Assembly (NCBI GenBank): GCA_046351395.1
Contig: JAXLYP010000001.1
Span: forward strand, 310,001-374,000
Source of the DNA: CAYYKK01 sp046351395
GTDB lineage: Bacteria; Myxococcota_A; Polyangia; Polyangiales; Polyangiaceae
Direction of reading: 5' to 3'
Length of the DNA stretch: 64,000 bases
Part shown: positions 26,769 through 36,207 of the stretch, in pieces
Numbering within the stretch: position 1 is the stretch's first letter
Layout of the letters: every line of letters begins with the position of its first letter
Position numbers and translations under genes: made by a program
Notes under the pieces: model-generated
Databases searched by the model: none
What the model saw: the letters and a program-made list of their open reading frames with translations, nothing else
What the model was told of the DNA's origin: nothing

Positions 26769-27383
26769 ATGTCTCCCGAGCTGCTCCCCCTCCCCACGGC
26801 CGTGAACGGTGAGCGCGTGCGCGTGCGGCCCTATCGCCGCGGGGACGGCGGGGCCCTGTTCGAGGCCATCGACGAGGATCGCCCGCACCTCCGGGCGTGG
26901 CTGCCGTGGGTGGACGCTCACAAGACGGTCGCGGACAGTGAGGTGTACGCGCGGAAGGCGAGCGCGTGGTGGATCCTGCGCGAGGATCTCCCCGTCCTGA
27001 TCGAGTCCCACGAGGGCCGGCTCCTCGGCGGGAGCGGCCTCCACCGCTTGGATTGGGCGGCGCGATGCTTCGAGATCGGGTACTGGATCCGCAAGTCCGC
27101 GGAGGGGCGCGGCTTCGCGTCGGAGGCGGCGAGGCTCGTCTCCGCGATCGCCTTCGATCGGCTCGGCGCGACGCGCGTGCAGATCCGGTGCGACCTCGAC
27201 AACGACCGGAGCGCCGCGGTGCCGCGTCGGCTCGGGTTCGAAGAGGAGGGGACCGTCGTGACGAGAGACGACGACCTGGACCGTGAGATGCGCGTGTTCG
27301 CCCTGGCACCGGACTCGTACCGGGCGTGCGAATGGGCGCCGAGCGCGAGCCGCGCGGTGGAGGTCGCCGATCGCGATGGGTAG
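26769..27383 (+). CDS. GNAT-family N-acetyltransferase, RimJ/RimL-like
   Basis: 204 aa. The N-terminus VRVRPYRRGDGGALFEAID is the usual first GNAT strand; FEIGYWIRKSAEGRGFASEAARLV contains the acetyl-CoA pyrophosphate loop (R-G-x-G-F/A pattern, here EGRGFASEA) and VQIRCDLDNDRSAAVPRRLGFEEEG is motif B, as in RimJ/RimL/RimI-type acetyltransferases of proteins or small molecules. Cytoplasmic. Substrate cannot be read. It starts 67 nt from the divergent AmgK-like gene. Confidence 0.87.
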   Translation: MSPELLPLPTAVNGERVRVRPYRRGDGGALFEAIDEDRPHLRAWLPWVDAHKTVADSEVYARKASAWWILREDLPVLIESHEGRLLGGSGLHRLDWAARCFEIGYWIRKSAEGRGFASEAARLVSAIAFDRLGATRVQIRCDLDNDRSAAVPRRLGFEEEGTVVTRDDDLDREMRVFALAPDSYRACEWAPSASRAVEVADRDG

Positions 27384-27518
27384 AGCCCCAGCACGCCGCG
27401 ACTCCCGCGCCCTACCTCGCCCGTCGTCCCTCGACCGGGAACGGAGGTGCGAGCGCGATTTCGCAGCTCGTTCGCGCGCCCGACTGGGAGGGCATATCAC
27501 TTGCTAAGGTCTCGGCCC

Positions 27519-28805
27519 GTGGCTCGACCGGCGGAGCGAAAGGAGAGGCGGCGACTGAACGTCCTGTCGCGCGACTTCTTCCCCGCCTACGTCGTGTGGG
27601 AGCTCACGCTCGCCTGCGACCACGCGTGCACGCACTGCGGGTCTCGCGCGGCCGTGAAGCGCGAGACGGAGCTCACGACGGCGGAGGCGCTCGGCGTGGT
27701 CGCGGAGCTCGCGGCGATGAAGACCCGCGAGGTGGTGCTCATCGGGGGGGAGGCGTACCTCCACGAGGGGTTCCTGGAGATCGTGTCCGCCCTCGCGCGC
27801 GCTGGCATCCACCCGACGATGACGACCGGTGGGTTCGGCGTGGACGAGGCGCTCGCGCGAAAGATGAAGGCGGCGGGGCTCCGGCAGGTGTCCGTCAGCG
27901 TCGACGGTCTGGAGGAGACGCACGATCGCATGCGCGCGAAGCGCGGGAGCTTCGCCGCGGCGATGCGCGCGCTCGAGAACGCGCGCGCGGCGGGCATCGA
28001 GATCACGGCGAACACGAACGTGAACCGCTTCAACCGGGGGGATCTCGAGGCGCTCTACGGCGTCCTGCGCGACAAGGGGATCGTGGCTTGGCAGGTCCAG
28101 ATCACGACGCCCCTCGGCCGCGCCGCGGACCGGACGAACATGGTGCTCCAGCCCTACGACTTGCTCGATCTCGTGCCCCGCGTCGCGGCCCTGAAGCTGC
28201 GCGCGATCGAGGACGGCATCCAGATCCTGCCCGGAAACAACCTCGGGTATTTCGGCCCCGAGGAGGCGCTCCTGCGCTCCCCGATCGACGCGGCGAACCC
28301 GACCGGCGGGTCGGACCACTGGGCGGGCTGCCAGGCGGGGCGCTACGTGCTCGGCATCGAGTCGGACGGCGCGGTCAAAGGTTGCCCCTCGCTCCAGACG
28401 AAGAGCTACGTGGGGGGCCACCTCCCGGCGCGATCGCTCGCCGCGATCTGGGGCGAGACGTCCGAGCTCGCGTTTACGCGAGACCGAACGACAGACAATC
28501 TTTGGGGGTGGTGCAAAACGTGCCCGTTCGCGTCCGTTTGTCTGGGCGGCTGCTCGTTCACGGCGCACGCGGTGTTCGGCCGCCCGGGCAACAACCCGTA
28601 TTGTCACTTCCGAGCGCGGACGCTCGCGCGCGACAACCTGCGTGAGCGCCTCGTCCCCGCCACGCCGGCGGAGGGGACGCCCTTCGACAACGGCACGTAT
28701 GACGTCGTCGTCGAGCCCCTCGACGCATCCGAACCGGCCGTTCCGCGCGAGGAGCTCGTCCGCATCACGCGGCGCCCACGGCGGGGCGCGGAGGACGCGC
28801 GCTGA
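27519..28805 (+). CDS. Radical SAM/SPASM-domain enzyme, possible peptide maturase
   Basis: 428 aa from the GTG at 27519 (a TTG at 27501 is also possible). The radical SAM cluster is CDHACTHC (Cys33, Cys37, Cys40), the standard CxxxCxxC, followed by VVLIGGEAYLH, the SAM-binding GGE, and VSVDGLEETHDRMR. The C-terminal region holds a SPASM-type Cys set (GCQAGRYVLGIESDGAVKGCPS and CKTCPFASVCLGGC, then a late NPYCHF) that would bind auxiliary FeS clusters, as in maturases of ribosomally made peptides and in anaerobic sulfatase maturases. The Asp-repeat protein gene starts 79 nt downstream and might encode the substrate; I see no short RiPP precursor ORF. Confidence 0.87.
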   Translation: MARPAERKERRRLNVLSRDFFPAYVVWELTLACDHACTHCGSRAAVKRETELTTAEALGVVAELAAMKTREVVLIGGEAYLHEGFLEIVSALARAGIHPTMTTGGFGVDEALARKMKAAGLRQVSVSVDGLEETHDRMRAKRGSFAAAMRALENARAAGIEITANTNVNRFNRGDLEALYGVLRDKGIVAWQVQITTPLGRAADRTNMVLQPYDLLDLVPRVAALKLRAIEDGIQILPGNNLGYFGPEEALLRSPIDAANPTGGSDHWAGCQAGRYVLGIESDGAVKGCPSLQTKSYVGGHLPARSLAAIWGETSELAFTRDRTTDNLWGWCKTCPFASVCLGGCSFTAHAVFGRPGNNPYCHFRARTLARDNLRERLVPATPAEGTPFDNGTYDVVVEPLDASEPAVPREELVRITRRPRRGAEDAR

Positions 28806-28884
28806 TCGATTGTCTTTGACGAACCGGCGCTCGCAGAGTGTCTGTCCAATGTCTGCTTCAACGAACTTGAGAGGAGTCCCTTCG

Positions 28885-30240
28885 ATGCTCGGTCGCTGTC
28901 CCGCCTGCCAAGGTTTCCTGCCGTCGACCACCGCCGCCTGTCCGAACTGCGGCGCGTGCCACCATGAAGCGACCGGCGCGCCGAGGCGCGGCCTCCTCGA
29001 GCGCGCGGGGATCCTCGCGGGCGCGGCCGTCGCGTCGATGACGTTGATGGCGTGCTATGGCGCTCCCTACGACTACGACGCGGGTTGCTACTCCGATGCG
29101 GACTGCGGCGCGGGCTACACGTGCGACACCTCCATCAACCAGTGCTTGGCCGCCCCCACGGAGCAGTGCGGCAACGGCATCGACGACGACGAGGACGGCC
29201 TGGTCGACTGTGCGGACACGAACTCCTGCAACTGCACGTTCGAGACGAGCTGCAACAACGGGTTCGACGACGATCACGACGGCCAGGTCGACTGCGCGGA
29301 CGCGGACTGTCAGAGCGTCTGCCCGAGCCAGGAGATCTGCGGCGACCACATCGACAACGATCACGACGGGCTCACGGACTGCCAGGACCCGATCTGTGGG
29401 TGCGGGTTCGAGACGAACTGCGCGAACGGCGTGGACGACGATCAAGACGGCTACTTCGACTGTCAGGATCCGGACTGCGCGTCGCAGTGCAGCGTCCACG
29501 AGTCCGAGTGCGCGAACAAGCTCGACGACGACGTCGACGGCCTCATCGACTGCCTCGATCCGGACTGTCTGTCCCAGGCGATCTGCGGCGGGCACGAGCT
29601 CCAGTGCCACGACGGCAAGGACGACGACGCGGACGGCGCGATCGACTGCAAGGACGGCGACTGCCCCGCGTGCCCGGACACCGAGTCCGTGTGCAACGAT
29701 GGGTACGACGACGACGCGGACGGCGCGATCGACTGCGCGGATTCGGACTGCACGGCGACCTGCGCGATGGGTGGCTGCGGAGACGGCGTGGTCGTCGGGA
29801 CCGAGGAGTGTGACGACGGAGCGAACGTCGATGGCGACGGGTGCAGCGCGAACTGCGCGGTGGAGCCTCAGGCGTTCTGCGACGGGCTCGGCGAGCTGCC
29901 GATGGGCGTGAGCATGGGGACGACGGTCAACCAGACGAACGCGTTCGCCGGGACGTGCACGCCGGCGAGCGGCTTCGAGGTGGCCTATGCGTTCACCCCA
30001 GCGTCGAACGGCACCCTCTACCTGACGCTCGACGCGCAGGTCGACATGGCATTGGTCGTGAACGTCGGGTGCGGTGACTTCGCGAGCGAGCTCGACTGTC
30101 GGAACGCCGCGCCTGCGGGCCAGCTCGAGTCCGTGGCGATCGACGTGCCCGCGGGCGCGCCGCTCAGCGTGTTCGTGGACAGCGCGGCCGGGACGCCCGG
30201 CGCATACACGCTGATCGCGAACTTCGTGCCGCAGAATTAG
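28885..30240 (+). CDS. Zinc-ribbon lipoprotein with seven EF-hand-like Asp/Cys repeats
   Basis: 451 aa from the ATG at 28885, which has GAGGAG 8 nt upstream; an upstream ATG at 28849 has none. The first about 30 residues are a zinc-ribbon-like CPAC...CPNCGAC; residues about 33-56 form a hydrophobic segment ending LMAC. Seven tandem repeats of about 29 residues follow (about 90-290), consensus ExxCxNGxDDDxDGxxDCxDxDC. DDDxDGxxDCxD has acidic residues at EF-hand loop positions 1, 3, 5 and 12 with Gly at 6, so each should bind calcium. Then comes a myxobacterial Cys-rich repeat (CGDGVVVGTEECDDG) and a PPC-like domain to the end. Directly downstream of the radical SAM gene. Confidence 0.85.
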   Translation: MLGRCPACQGFLPSTTAACPNCGACHHEATGAPRRGLLERAGILAGAAVASMTLMACYGAPYDYDAGCYSDADCGAGYTCDTSINQCLAAPTEQCGNGIDDDEDGLVDCADTNSCNCTFETSCNNGFDDDHDGQVDCADADCQSVCPSQEICGDHIDNDHDGLTDCQDPICGCGFETNCANGVDDDQDGYFDCQDPDCASQCSVHESECANKLDDDVDGLIDCLDPDCLSQAICGGHELQCHDGKDDDADGAIDCKDGDCPACPDTESVCNDGYDDDADGAIDCADSDCTATCAMGGCGDGVVVGTEECDDGANVDGDGCSANCAVEPQAFCDGLGELPMGVSMGTTVNQTNAFAGTCTPASGFEVAYAFTPASNGTLYLTLDAQVDMALVVNVGCGDFASELDCRNAAPAGQLESVAIDVPAGAPLSVFVDSAAGTPGAYTLIANFVPQN

Positions 30241-30272
30241 GCGGGACGTCGGAGGCGCGCCATACTCTGCGT

Positions 30273-31493
30273 GTGGCGCGCGCCGTGAGACCACCCCCGG
30301 GTCGCGTTGCCCTCGTCCTCGCGGGCGGCGCGGCCCGCGGCGCGTACGAGGTGGGCGTCGTGCAACACGTCCTCGAGAACGTCTCGAGGGACCTGGGGCA
30401 CGACGTCCGCTTCGACATTCTGTCCGGGACCTCCGTAGGTGCGCTGAACGCGTGCGGGATGGCCGCGTTCGCGGATCTCGGACCGGCGCGCATGGGGCGC
30501 GTGGTGGACGTGTGGACGAGCCTCGACATCGTCGAGCTCGTGCGGCCCGACGCGCGCGGGCTCCTCGAGATGACCACGAAGCTCCTGCGCCGTTCACCCG
30601 TGAGCGTGGGGGAGAACGTCGGGGGGCTCATCGATCCGACGGGCCTCGAGGAGCTCGTGCACCGCACGATACCGTTCGACCGCATCGACGCGAACATTCG
30701 GGCGGGAGCGCTGAGCGCGCTCACCGTGTCGACGACGCACGTGCGCACCGGCCGCACGGTCGTGTACGTGCAGTCGAGCGATCCCCGCGTCCCCACGTGG
30801 AGGAGCGACTCGACGACGCGCGCGGTCGCGACCACGATCACGGCGAGGCACGCGCTCGCGTCGGCCGCGATCCCCATCCTGTTCCGCGCGGTCGCGATCG
30901 ACAACGCGTTCCACTCGGACGGCGGGCTCCGGCAGAACGTGCCGCTCTCGCCCGCGCGCCGCCTGGGCGCGTCGCGCGTGTTCGTGGTCAACCCGAGGTG
31001 CATCTCCGCGGCGCCGATCGTGCCGGACGAGCCGGAGCAGGCGCCCGGTCTGTTGTTCCTGCTCGGAAAGACGTTGAACGCGCTCCTCCTGGATCGAATC
31101 GAGTCCGACCTTTCGCGGCTCGGGACGATCAACCGCATCCTCGAGGCGGGCACGCGCGCCTACGGGCCGGACTTCATCGACGTGCTGAACCGCGAGATGG
31201 GTCGGACCGAGGGCGGGTTCTACCCGATGCAGAACATGCTCGTGCGCGCGACGGAGGACATCGGCCGAATGGCGGCTGACTTCGTGCGCTCGCCCGCGTT
31301 CAGCCGAATCGGCGGGATGACGGGTCAGCTCATGCGTCGACTCGCCGAGCGAGACGCGAAGAGCGAGGCCGATCTCCTCTCCTATTTGCTGTTCGACGGG
31401 GAGTTCGCGCGCCAGCTGATCGAGCTCGGGCGGCGGGACGCGCGTGCGCGGCACGAAGAGCTCTGTCGGTTCTTCGCCGAGCCCGCACCCTGA
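30273..31493 (+). CDS. Patatin-like phospholipase
   Basis: 406 aa from GTG 30273. Patatin lipases use a Ser-Asp dyad. The oxyanion hole GGAARGAYEVG is at about 18-28, the nucleophile GTSVG (Ser54) at 52-56, and the Asp in DGG (about Asp216, HSDGGLRQNVP). All catalytic elements are present. No signal peptide, so cytosolic or membrane-associated. It starts 33 nt after the Asp-repeat gene on the same strand. Substrate probably phospholipid or acyl ester; the exact role is not shown. Confidence 0.9.
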   Translation: MARAVRPPPGRVALVLAGGAARGAYEVGVVQHVLENVSRDLGHDVRFDILSGTSVGALNACGMAAFADLGPARMGRVVDVWTSLDIVELVRPDARGLLEMTTKLLRRSPVSVGENVGGLIDPTGLEELVHRTIPFDRIDANIRAGALSALTVSTTHVRTGRTVVYVQSSDPRVPTWRSDSTTRAVATTITARHALASAAIPILFRAVAIDNAFHSDGGLRQNVPLSPARRLGASRVFVVNPRCISAAPIVPDEPEQAPGLLFLLGKTLNALLLDRIESDLSRLGTINRILEAGTRAYGPDFIDVLNREMGRTEGGFYPMQNMLVRATEDIGRMAADFVRSPAFSRIGGMTGQLMRRLAERDAKSEADLLSYLLFDGEFARQLIELGRRDARARHEELCRFFAEPAP

Positions 31494-31601
31494 CGCCAGG
31501 GGCCGCCGAAGAACTTGGCTCTCCACCGCGAGGCGCGGAACCATGCGACCGTGGACATTCGCCCCGAGGCAGCACGCAACAACTGGGTCTGTGAGAGCGC
31601 C

Positions 31602-33053
31602 GTGAAGACAGCGCCCCTCCGAATCGGGACGGCGTTGGTCGCCCTGGGGCTCCTGCTCGGGGGATCCCACCTCGCGGGATGCTCCAAGTACCGCGTCGTG
31701 AAGCCGCCACCCACGCCCACGGCGGTCCCGACGGTCGCGGAGGTCGCGCCGCCGCCCGCGCCCGCGGCGCCGGTCTGTGAGGCGCTCCACGTGGACGTTC
31801 CGCCGCTGGACGACTCGGAGATCGCCGCCCCCGAGGTGCCGCTCGTCGACCCGACGGGGAAGGGCATGACGTGGTTCTACGAGCGGCTCGCGCGCGTCCT
31901 CCGCGGGCGCGCGAAGGACCACGTGCGCATCGGGATCTACGGCGACTCCAACATGACGATGGACTTCATCGCGGGCCCGATTCGCCGCGATCTCCAGACC
32001 ACGTACGGGGACGCGGGGCACGGGTTCATCGCGCTCGCGCGGCCGTGGGCGCACTACCACCACATGGACGTCGGGCAGGAGCTCAGCACGGCGTTCGAGT
32101 CGTACGCCGTGACGACGAAGCCGACGCACGACGGCGCGTACGGCTACGCGGGGATCGTCTCGGAGAGCCCGGCGCCCGGCTCCAAGGTGCGGATCTCCAC
32201 CGCGCCCGAGAGCTCGCCCGTCGGCAAGAGCGCGACGCGCTTCGACGTCTTCTACTTGAAGGGGACCAAGCGGGGGGCGTTCGACCTCGTCATCGATGGG
32301 GCGAAGGTCGCGTCCCTCGACAGCGAGGCGCCGTCCCGCTCGGTCGGCATCTATCGCGCGGAGGTGCCCGACGGGCCCCACACGTTCGACGTCGTGATCC
32401 AGTCGAAGAACATGAAGTACGTCCGCTTCCTGGGGAGCGCGGTCGAGCGCGGCGCGCCGGGGATCGTCGTGGACAACCTCGGCGTCGGCGCGATGAGCAC
32501 GCGCTGCATACCGATGGAAGATCCGAAGGTGTCGACGCCGATGCTCGACTACCGCCGGTACGATCTCGTCATCCTCATGACGGGGGCGGCGGACGTCCTC
32601 TCGATGGACACGCACGAGAAGGTCGTCCGCGAGGTGATCGAGCTCCACCGCAAGTCCCGCCCGAACGTCTCGTTCTTGCTGGTCGCCCCACCCGATCGGG
32701 GGATTTCGCACTCCACCCAGAACCTCCTGAAGCTGGGCAAGGAGCGCGCGGAGATGGCCGAGACGGACGGCGTCGGGTTCTGGGATTTGCTCGCGGCCGA
32801 GGGCGGGGCGACCTCGATGGAGAAGTTCATGCGCAAGAGCATGGCGTTGCCCGATCAGATCCACTTCACGGACAAAGGGGGGGCGTGGATCGGGCGCCGG
32901 CTGGAGCACGCGCTTCTCGCGGGGTTCGCGAAGTATCTCGAGGAGCACCCGGATCTCGGCTGCGACGATCCCAACCAACAGGAGCTCGATCCCTGGCCAG
33001 TGGGTCCGCATGAGCCCGAGGCGATGGCGACGCCCGCGATCGCGGCGAAGTAG
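31602..33053 (+). CDS. SGNH/GDSL-like hydrolase lipoprotein with an altered block III
   Basis: 483 aa from GTG 31602, giving a lipoprotein signal with lipobox LAGC (Cys27). A Pro-rich spacer follows. The SGNH-type GDS is at 114-116 (YGDSNMTMDF), and a DxxH (Asp418, His421, DQIHFTDKGG) near the C-terminus fits the catalytic block V. In place of the usual GxND block III there is MTGAADV, so the Asn oxyanion residue is missing or substituted. It may be an esterase or deacetylase of the envelope, or a binding protein that has lost activity. Similar SGNH proteins accompany surface polysaccharide genes, but none lie adjacent. Confidence 0.7.
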   Translation: MKTAPLRIGTALVALGLLLGGSHLAGCSKYRVVKPPPTPTAVPTVAEVAPPPAPAAPVCEALHVDVPPLDDSEIAAPEVPLVDPTGKGMTWFYERLARVLRGRAKDHVRIGIYGDSNMTMDFIAGPIRRDLQTTYGDAGHGFIALARPWAHYHHMDVGQELSTAFESYAVTTKPTHDGAYGYAGIVSESPAPGSKVRISTAPESSPVGKSATRFDVFYLKGTKRGAFDLVIDGAKVASLDSEAPSRSVGIYRAEVPDGPHTFDVVIQSKNMKYVRFLGSAVERGAPGIVVDNLGVGAMSTRCIPMEDPKVSTPMLDYRRYDLVILMTGAADVLSMDTHEKVVREVIELHRKSRPNVSFLLVAPPDRGISHSTQNLLKLGKERAEMAETDGVGFWDLLAAEGGATSMEKFMRKSMALPDQIHFTDKGGAWIGRRLEHALLAGFAKYLEEHPDLGCDDPNQQELDPWPVGPHEPEAMATPAIAAK

Positions 33054-33192
33054 AGCGCATCGTCCTCCCTCCATCTGGAGCTTTGACACTCCGCAGCGAT
33101 CCCGCAGCGATTGGAAGAGCAGCGGTTTGGGACCGGACATGCGCCGAGCGGAAGGTAGCGCCAAGGGGGGAGGTGGGCGTTACCCTGGGCTC

Positions 33193-34662
33193 GTGAAGAG
33201 CTCCGCACGCGGCCCCAACGTTCCGGTTCGCGCCAACGGCGGCGCGACGATCGCCATCCTCGCCGCTCTCGTGGCGTTCGCCGCGCCCATCGCCGGGTGC
33301 ACGACCGACTCGACCGGCACGGGCGGTGGAGGCAGCGGCTCGTCGACGACGGCGGGTTCGACGAGCAGCTCGAGCAGCGGAGGCTGCACGGCCGCCGACT
33401 GCACCGCGCCGGGAGAGGCCTGCGTCTCCGGGGTCTGCAAGCTGGACTGTCGGCACCCGGGCGCGACGCCGTGCGCAGCCCCGTCGGTGTGCGACGCGTC
33501 CGACCAGAGCGCGGGCCTGTGCGTCGCGCCGGACGCGGCGTGCGTGACGACGTCCGCGCCCGAGACCTGCGGCGACCGGACGTGCGGGCCCGGGACGGCG
33601 TGCAACGGGAACGGCAAGTGTTATCCACGCGTGCCGTGCAACGCGATGGAGTGCGACGCGGACGGCTGCTGGGGCACGGAGTGCCGGTGCGAGCGCGCAA
33701 TTGGCTGCTCCCCGGCGCCGCTCGGCGCGCCCGGTGACGTGGGCACGCTCCACGACGACGCGTTCCGCGCGGGGCTGGTCGATCTCGACTTCGATCCGGA
33801 CTGCGGCGCGTGGGGCGCGACGCTGATCTCGGGGCCCGATCACCTCCGAACGATCTCCCCCGGCGGCGTCGTCTCGACGTTCGACGGCGTGACCAACCTG
33901 AACATGGGCGAGGTCAGCGTCCTCAAGCAGGTCGTGGTACCGCAGTCGGCGCCCGCCGGTCCCGGGCAGGGCCCCGCGCTGCCCCACGTGCCGCCCGCGC
34001 CGCCCGTCGGGCTCGACGTTGCGCTCACGTACATCTGCTGCGCAGCGTGCGGGTGTCAGCTCCAATCGACCCCCCAGGGGGTCGCCCGCTTCGATCCCGA
34101 CATGCAGACATTGCCTCTGGTGATTCCATCGCAGACATTCACGACGGGCAACGGTCCGTTCGGCGCACCCGTGATCGACACGGGACCCGCGGGCCTGTCC
34201 TATGGGCTCGACCGCGTGCTCCACGTCGGCAACGTGAACACGAACGGCGACTACTATCGGCTCGATCTCGCGACCGCTGCGGCGATGCTCGTGACGACGT
34301 TCCCAGCGCGCGTGCACGCGTCCACGCCGTTCGACGCGGTCCACATGCTCGTCGCGCTCGAAGGGGGAGAGATCCGTCTCCTCGCGCCGAGCGACGGGAT
34401 GTCGACGCTCTTCGCGACGACCGCAGCACCCGTCGTCGGCATGGTCCGCGACTTCTTCGACGGCACCGTGTACGTCGCGCTCCGCGATGGTTCGATCTTC
34501 GCTTACGACGAGTCGGGGACCGGCGCGCTCTACCAAACGACGCCCGGACCCGCGCGGATCACCATCGCGCCGGACGGCTACCTCTACGGGCTCGTCCTCA
34601 CGCCGCCGTTCGCCGACACCACGCCCACGGTGACGCGCTGGGAGCTACCGAAGACGCGCTGA
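33193..34662 (+). CDS. Cys-rich beta-propeller-like lipoprotein, unknown function
   Basis: 489 aa from GTG 33193. Signal ends in lipobox IAGC (Cys36); a Gly/Ser/Thr spacer follows. Residues about 70-195 are Cys-rich with EGF-like spacing (CTAADCTAPGEACVSGVCK, CGDRTCGPGTACNGNGKC). Residues about 200-489 look like a propeller: SGPDHLRTISPGGVVSTFDGV, YGLDRVLHVGNVNTNGDYYRLD, LVALEGGEIRLLAPSDGM, YVALRDGSIFAYDES. No enzyme motif. Surface protein, ligand unknown. One of several lipoproteins with this Cys-rich/propeller plan in the window. Confidence 0.73.
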   Translation: MKSSARGPNVPVRANGGATIAILAALVAFAAPIAGCTTDSTGTGGGGSGSSTTAGSTSSSSSGGCTAADCTAPGEACVSGVCKLDCRHPGATPCAAPSVCDASDQSAGLCVAPDAACVTTSAPETCGDRTCGPGTACNGNGKCYPRVPCNAMECDADGCWGTECRCERAIGCSPAPLGAPGDVGTLHDDAFRAGLVDLDFDPDCGAWGATLISGPDHLRTISPGGVVSTFDGVTNLNMGEVSVLKQVVVPQSAPAGPGQGPALPHVPPAPPVGLDVALTYICCAACGCQLQSTPQGVARFDPDMQTLPLVIPSQTFTTGNGPFGAPVIDTGPAGLSYGLDRVLHVGNVNTNGDYYRLDLATAAAMLVTTFPARVHASTPFDAVHMLVALEGGEIRLLAPSDGMSTLFATTAAPVVGMVRDFFDGTVYVALRDGSIFAYDESGTGALYQTTPGPARITIAPDGYLYGLVLTPPFADTTPTVTRWELPKTR

Positions 34663-34753
34663 CTGGGCGCGCACGTCGCGTGCCTCCAATCGTGTCCACT
34701 CTTCGTCGCGCGGGCGCGCTGGCAATCCATGCGAGCGTCCCTACGCTCTCCGC

Positions 34754-35107
34754 ATGACGATCGGATCCCGCTCGAATTCGGCCGCTCAGCGCGACTTCGC
34801 GCGAGCGCTGGCGGGCGTCGCGCTCCTCGCGACGTTCGCGCTGACCACGTCGGCGTGCTTCCTCTTCGGCAAGAAATCACCCGCGTGCACTGACTTCCAA
34901 GGAGGAAAGTTGAGCGCGACGTGGTCCGGCTGCCCGGACGGGGTGAAGCGCGAAGTGAAGTGCGAGATGTTCGTGGGTTCGCTGAAGTGCGACTGCTACG
35001 AAGACGGGGTCAACAAGTGGTTCTTCCAGGCGAAGGATCCCCCCCTCGAGGATCGAGCGGACGCGACGCGCGTCGCCAACGCGAACTGTCACTGGGGCCT
35101 CGAGTAA
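34754..35107 (+). CDS. Small Cys-containing lipoprotein
   Basis: 117 aa. A lipoprotein signal after an unusual 20-residue N-terminal stretch ends at TSAC (Cys35). The mature part has six further Cys (ACTDFQGGKLSATWSGCPDGVKREVKCEMFVGSLKCDCYEDG, then NCHW), so is likely disulfide-bonded in the periplasm or outer membrane. No domain recognised. Converges with the quinone oxidoreductase gene, stops 15 nt apart. Confidence 0.65.
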   Translation: MTIGSRSNSAAQRDFARALAGVALLATFALTTSACFLFGKKSPACTDFQGGKLSATWSGCPDGVKREVKCEMFVGSLKCDCYEDGVNKWFFQAKDPPLEDRADATRVANANCHWGLE

Positions 35108-35121
35108 ATGCGCGCGGCGCC

Positions 35122-36207
35122 TCACGGATGGAGGACGGAGCCGCCCGTGACCTCGCCGTTCCACTTCGCGAGCATCGCCTCCTTGTATTGATCGATCGGG
35201 TACGCGCGCGAGACGACGGGGCGCAGCTTGCCCTCGCGCGCCCATTCGAGGATCTGCGCGAGCCGCGGGGGGCGCAGTGAAGGGTTGTGGACCGTGCCGA
35301 TGACGGTGGGACAGCCGAGGACGTCCAACCCCTTCATCATGATGAGGTTCGTCGGGAGCTGGTTCGCGTTGGGCGCGCCGCGCTCGCCCTTACCGCGCGC
35401 GACGAACGGGGTCGCGGCCCAACCGACAATCAGGTACCGCGCGCCGAAGCGCACCGCGCGCAGGCTCTCGATCGAGATGTCACCCCCGACGCCGTCGTAC
35501 ACGACGTCCACACCCTGGCCGTTCGTGAGGGACTTCACCGCGTCCCGGAAGCCCGCCGACGACACGACGTGATCGGCGCCCTCGCGCTTCACGCGCTCGA
35601 GCTTCTCGGGCGAGCGCCCCGTCGCGATGACCGTCGCCCCCACGAGCTTCGCGACGTGGACCGCGGCGACGCCCGTTCCCCCCGACGCTCCGTGGATGAG
35701 GACGGTCTCCCCCTTCGTGAGGCGCCCTCGCACGACGAGGCAGTGATAGGCGGTCTCGTAGTTCCCGAGCAGATTGCACGCCTGATCGAAGTCGAGGTCC
35801 CCGGGGATTGGGTGGACGCCGGCCGCGGGCGCAACGGCTCGCGACGCGAAGCCGCCCCATGCTTGATACCCGCCGAGGGATCGTGGCCCCGTGAGGAATC
35901 CATCGGAGAGGACGCGATCCCCGACCGCGAGCGGGCGGTCCGGCGTGGACGCGGACGGGCCGACCCAAGCGATCACACCAGCGTACTCGAGGCCCGGCAC
36001 GTAGGGCGGCTTCGCCATGTGCTGGTACTGCCCGCTCGTCATCAACAGGTCGACCCAGTTGATCGACGCGCTCTTCACGTCGACGACGACATCCGTCGGC
36101 GCGAGGAGCGACGTGTCGATCGGGGCCTGCTCCTCGAGTCGAACGTACTTCTCGAGCGCATCCAGCGGGGTCTCACCGAACTCCGAGACGACGACCCGTT
36201 TTCCCAT
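35122..36207 (-). CDS. Zinc-independent alcohol dehydrogenase/quinone oxidoreductase (MDR family)
   Basis: 361 aa. Medium-chain dehydrogenase/reductase fold: an N-terminal GroES-like part (INWVDLLMTSGQY, VPGLEYAGVIAWVG) and a Rossmann domain with HGASGGTGVAAVHVAKL at about 172-188 and ATGRSPEKLERVKREGADHVV. The zinc-ligand Cys/His set of classic ADHs is absent, so it is a quinone-oxidoreductase-type NADPH enzyme. Cytoplasmic. Substrate undetermined. It lies on the opposite strand to its neighbours, 15 nt from the convergent lipoprotein stop. Confidence 0.88.
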   Translation of the reverse strand: MGKRVVVSEFGETPLDALEKYVRLEEQAPIDTSLLAPTDVVVDVKSASINWVDLLMTSGQYQHMAKPPYVPGLEYAGVIAWVGPSASTPDRPLAVGDRVLSDGFLTGPRSLGGYQAWGGFASRAVAPAAGVHPIPGDLDFDQACNLLGNYETAYHCLVVRGRLTKGETVLIHGASGGTGVAAVHVAKLVGATVIATGRSPEKLERVKREGADHVVSSAGFRDAVKSLTNGQGVDVVYDGVGGDISIESLRAVRFGARYLIVGWAATPFVARGKGERGAPNANQLPTNLIMMKGLDVLGCPTVIGTVHNPSLRPPRLAQILEWAREGKLRPVVSRAYPIDQYKEAMLAKWNGEVTGGSVLHP

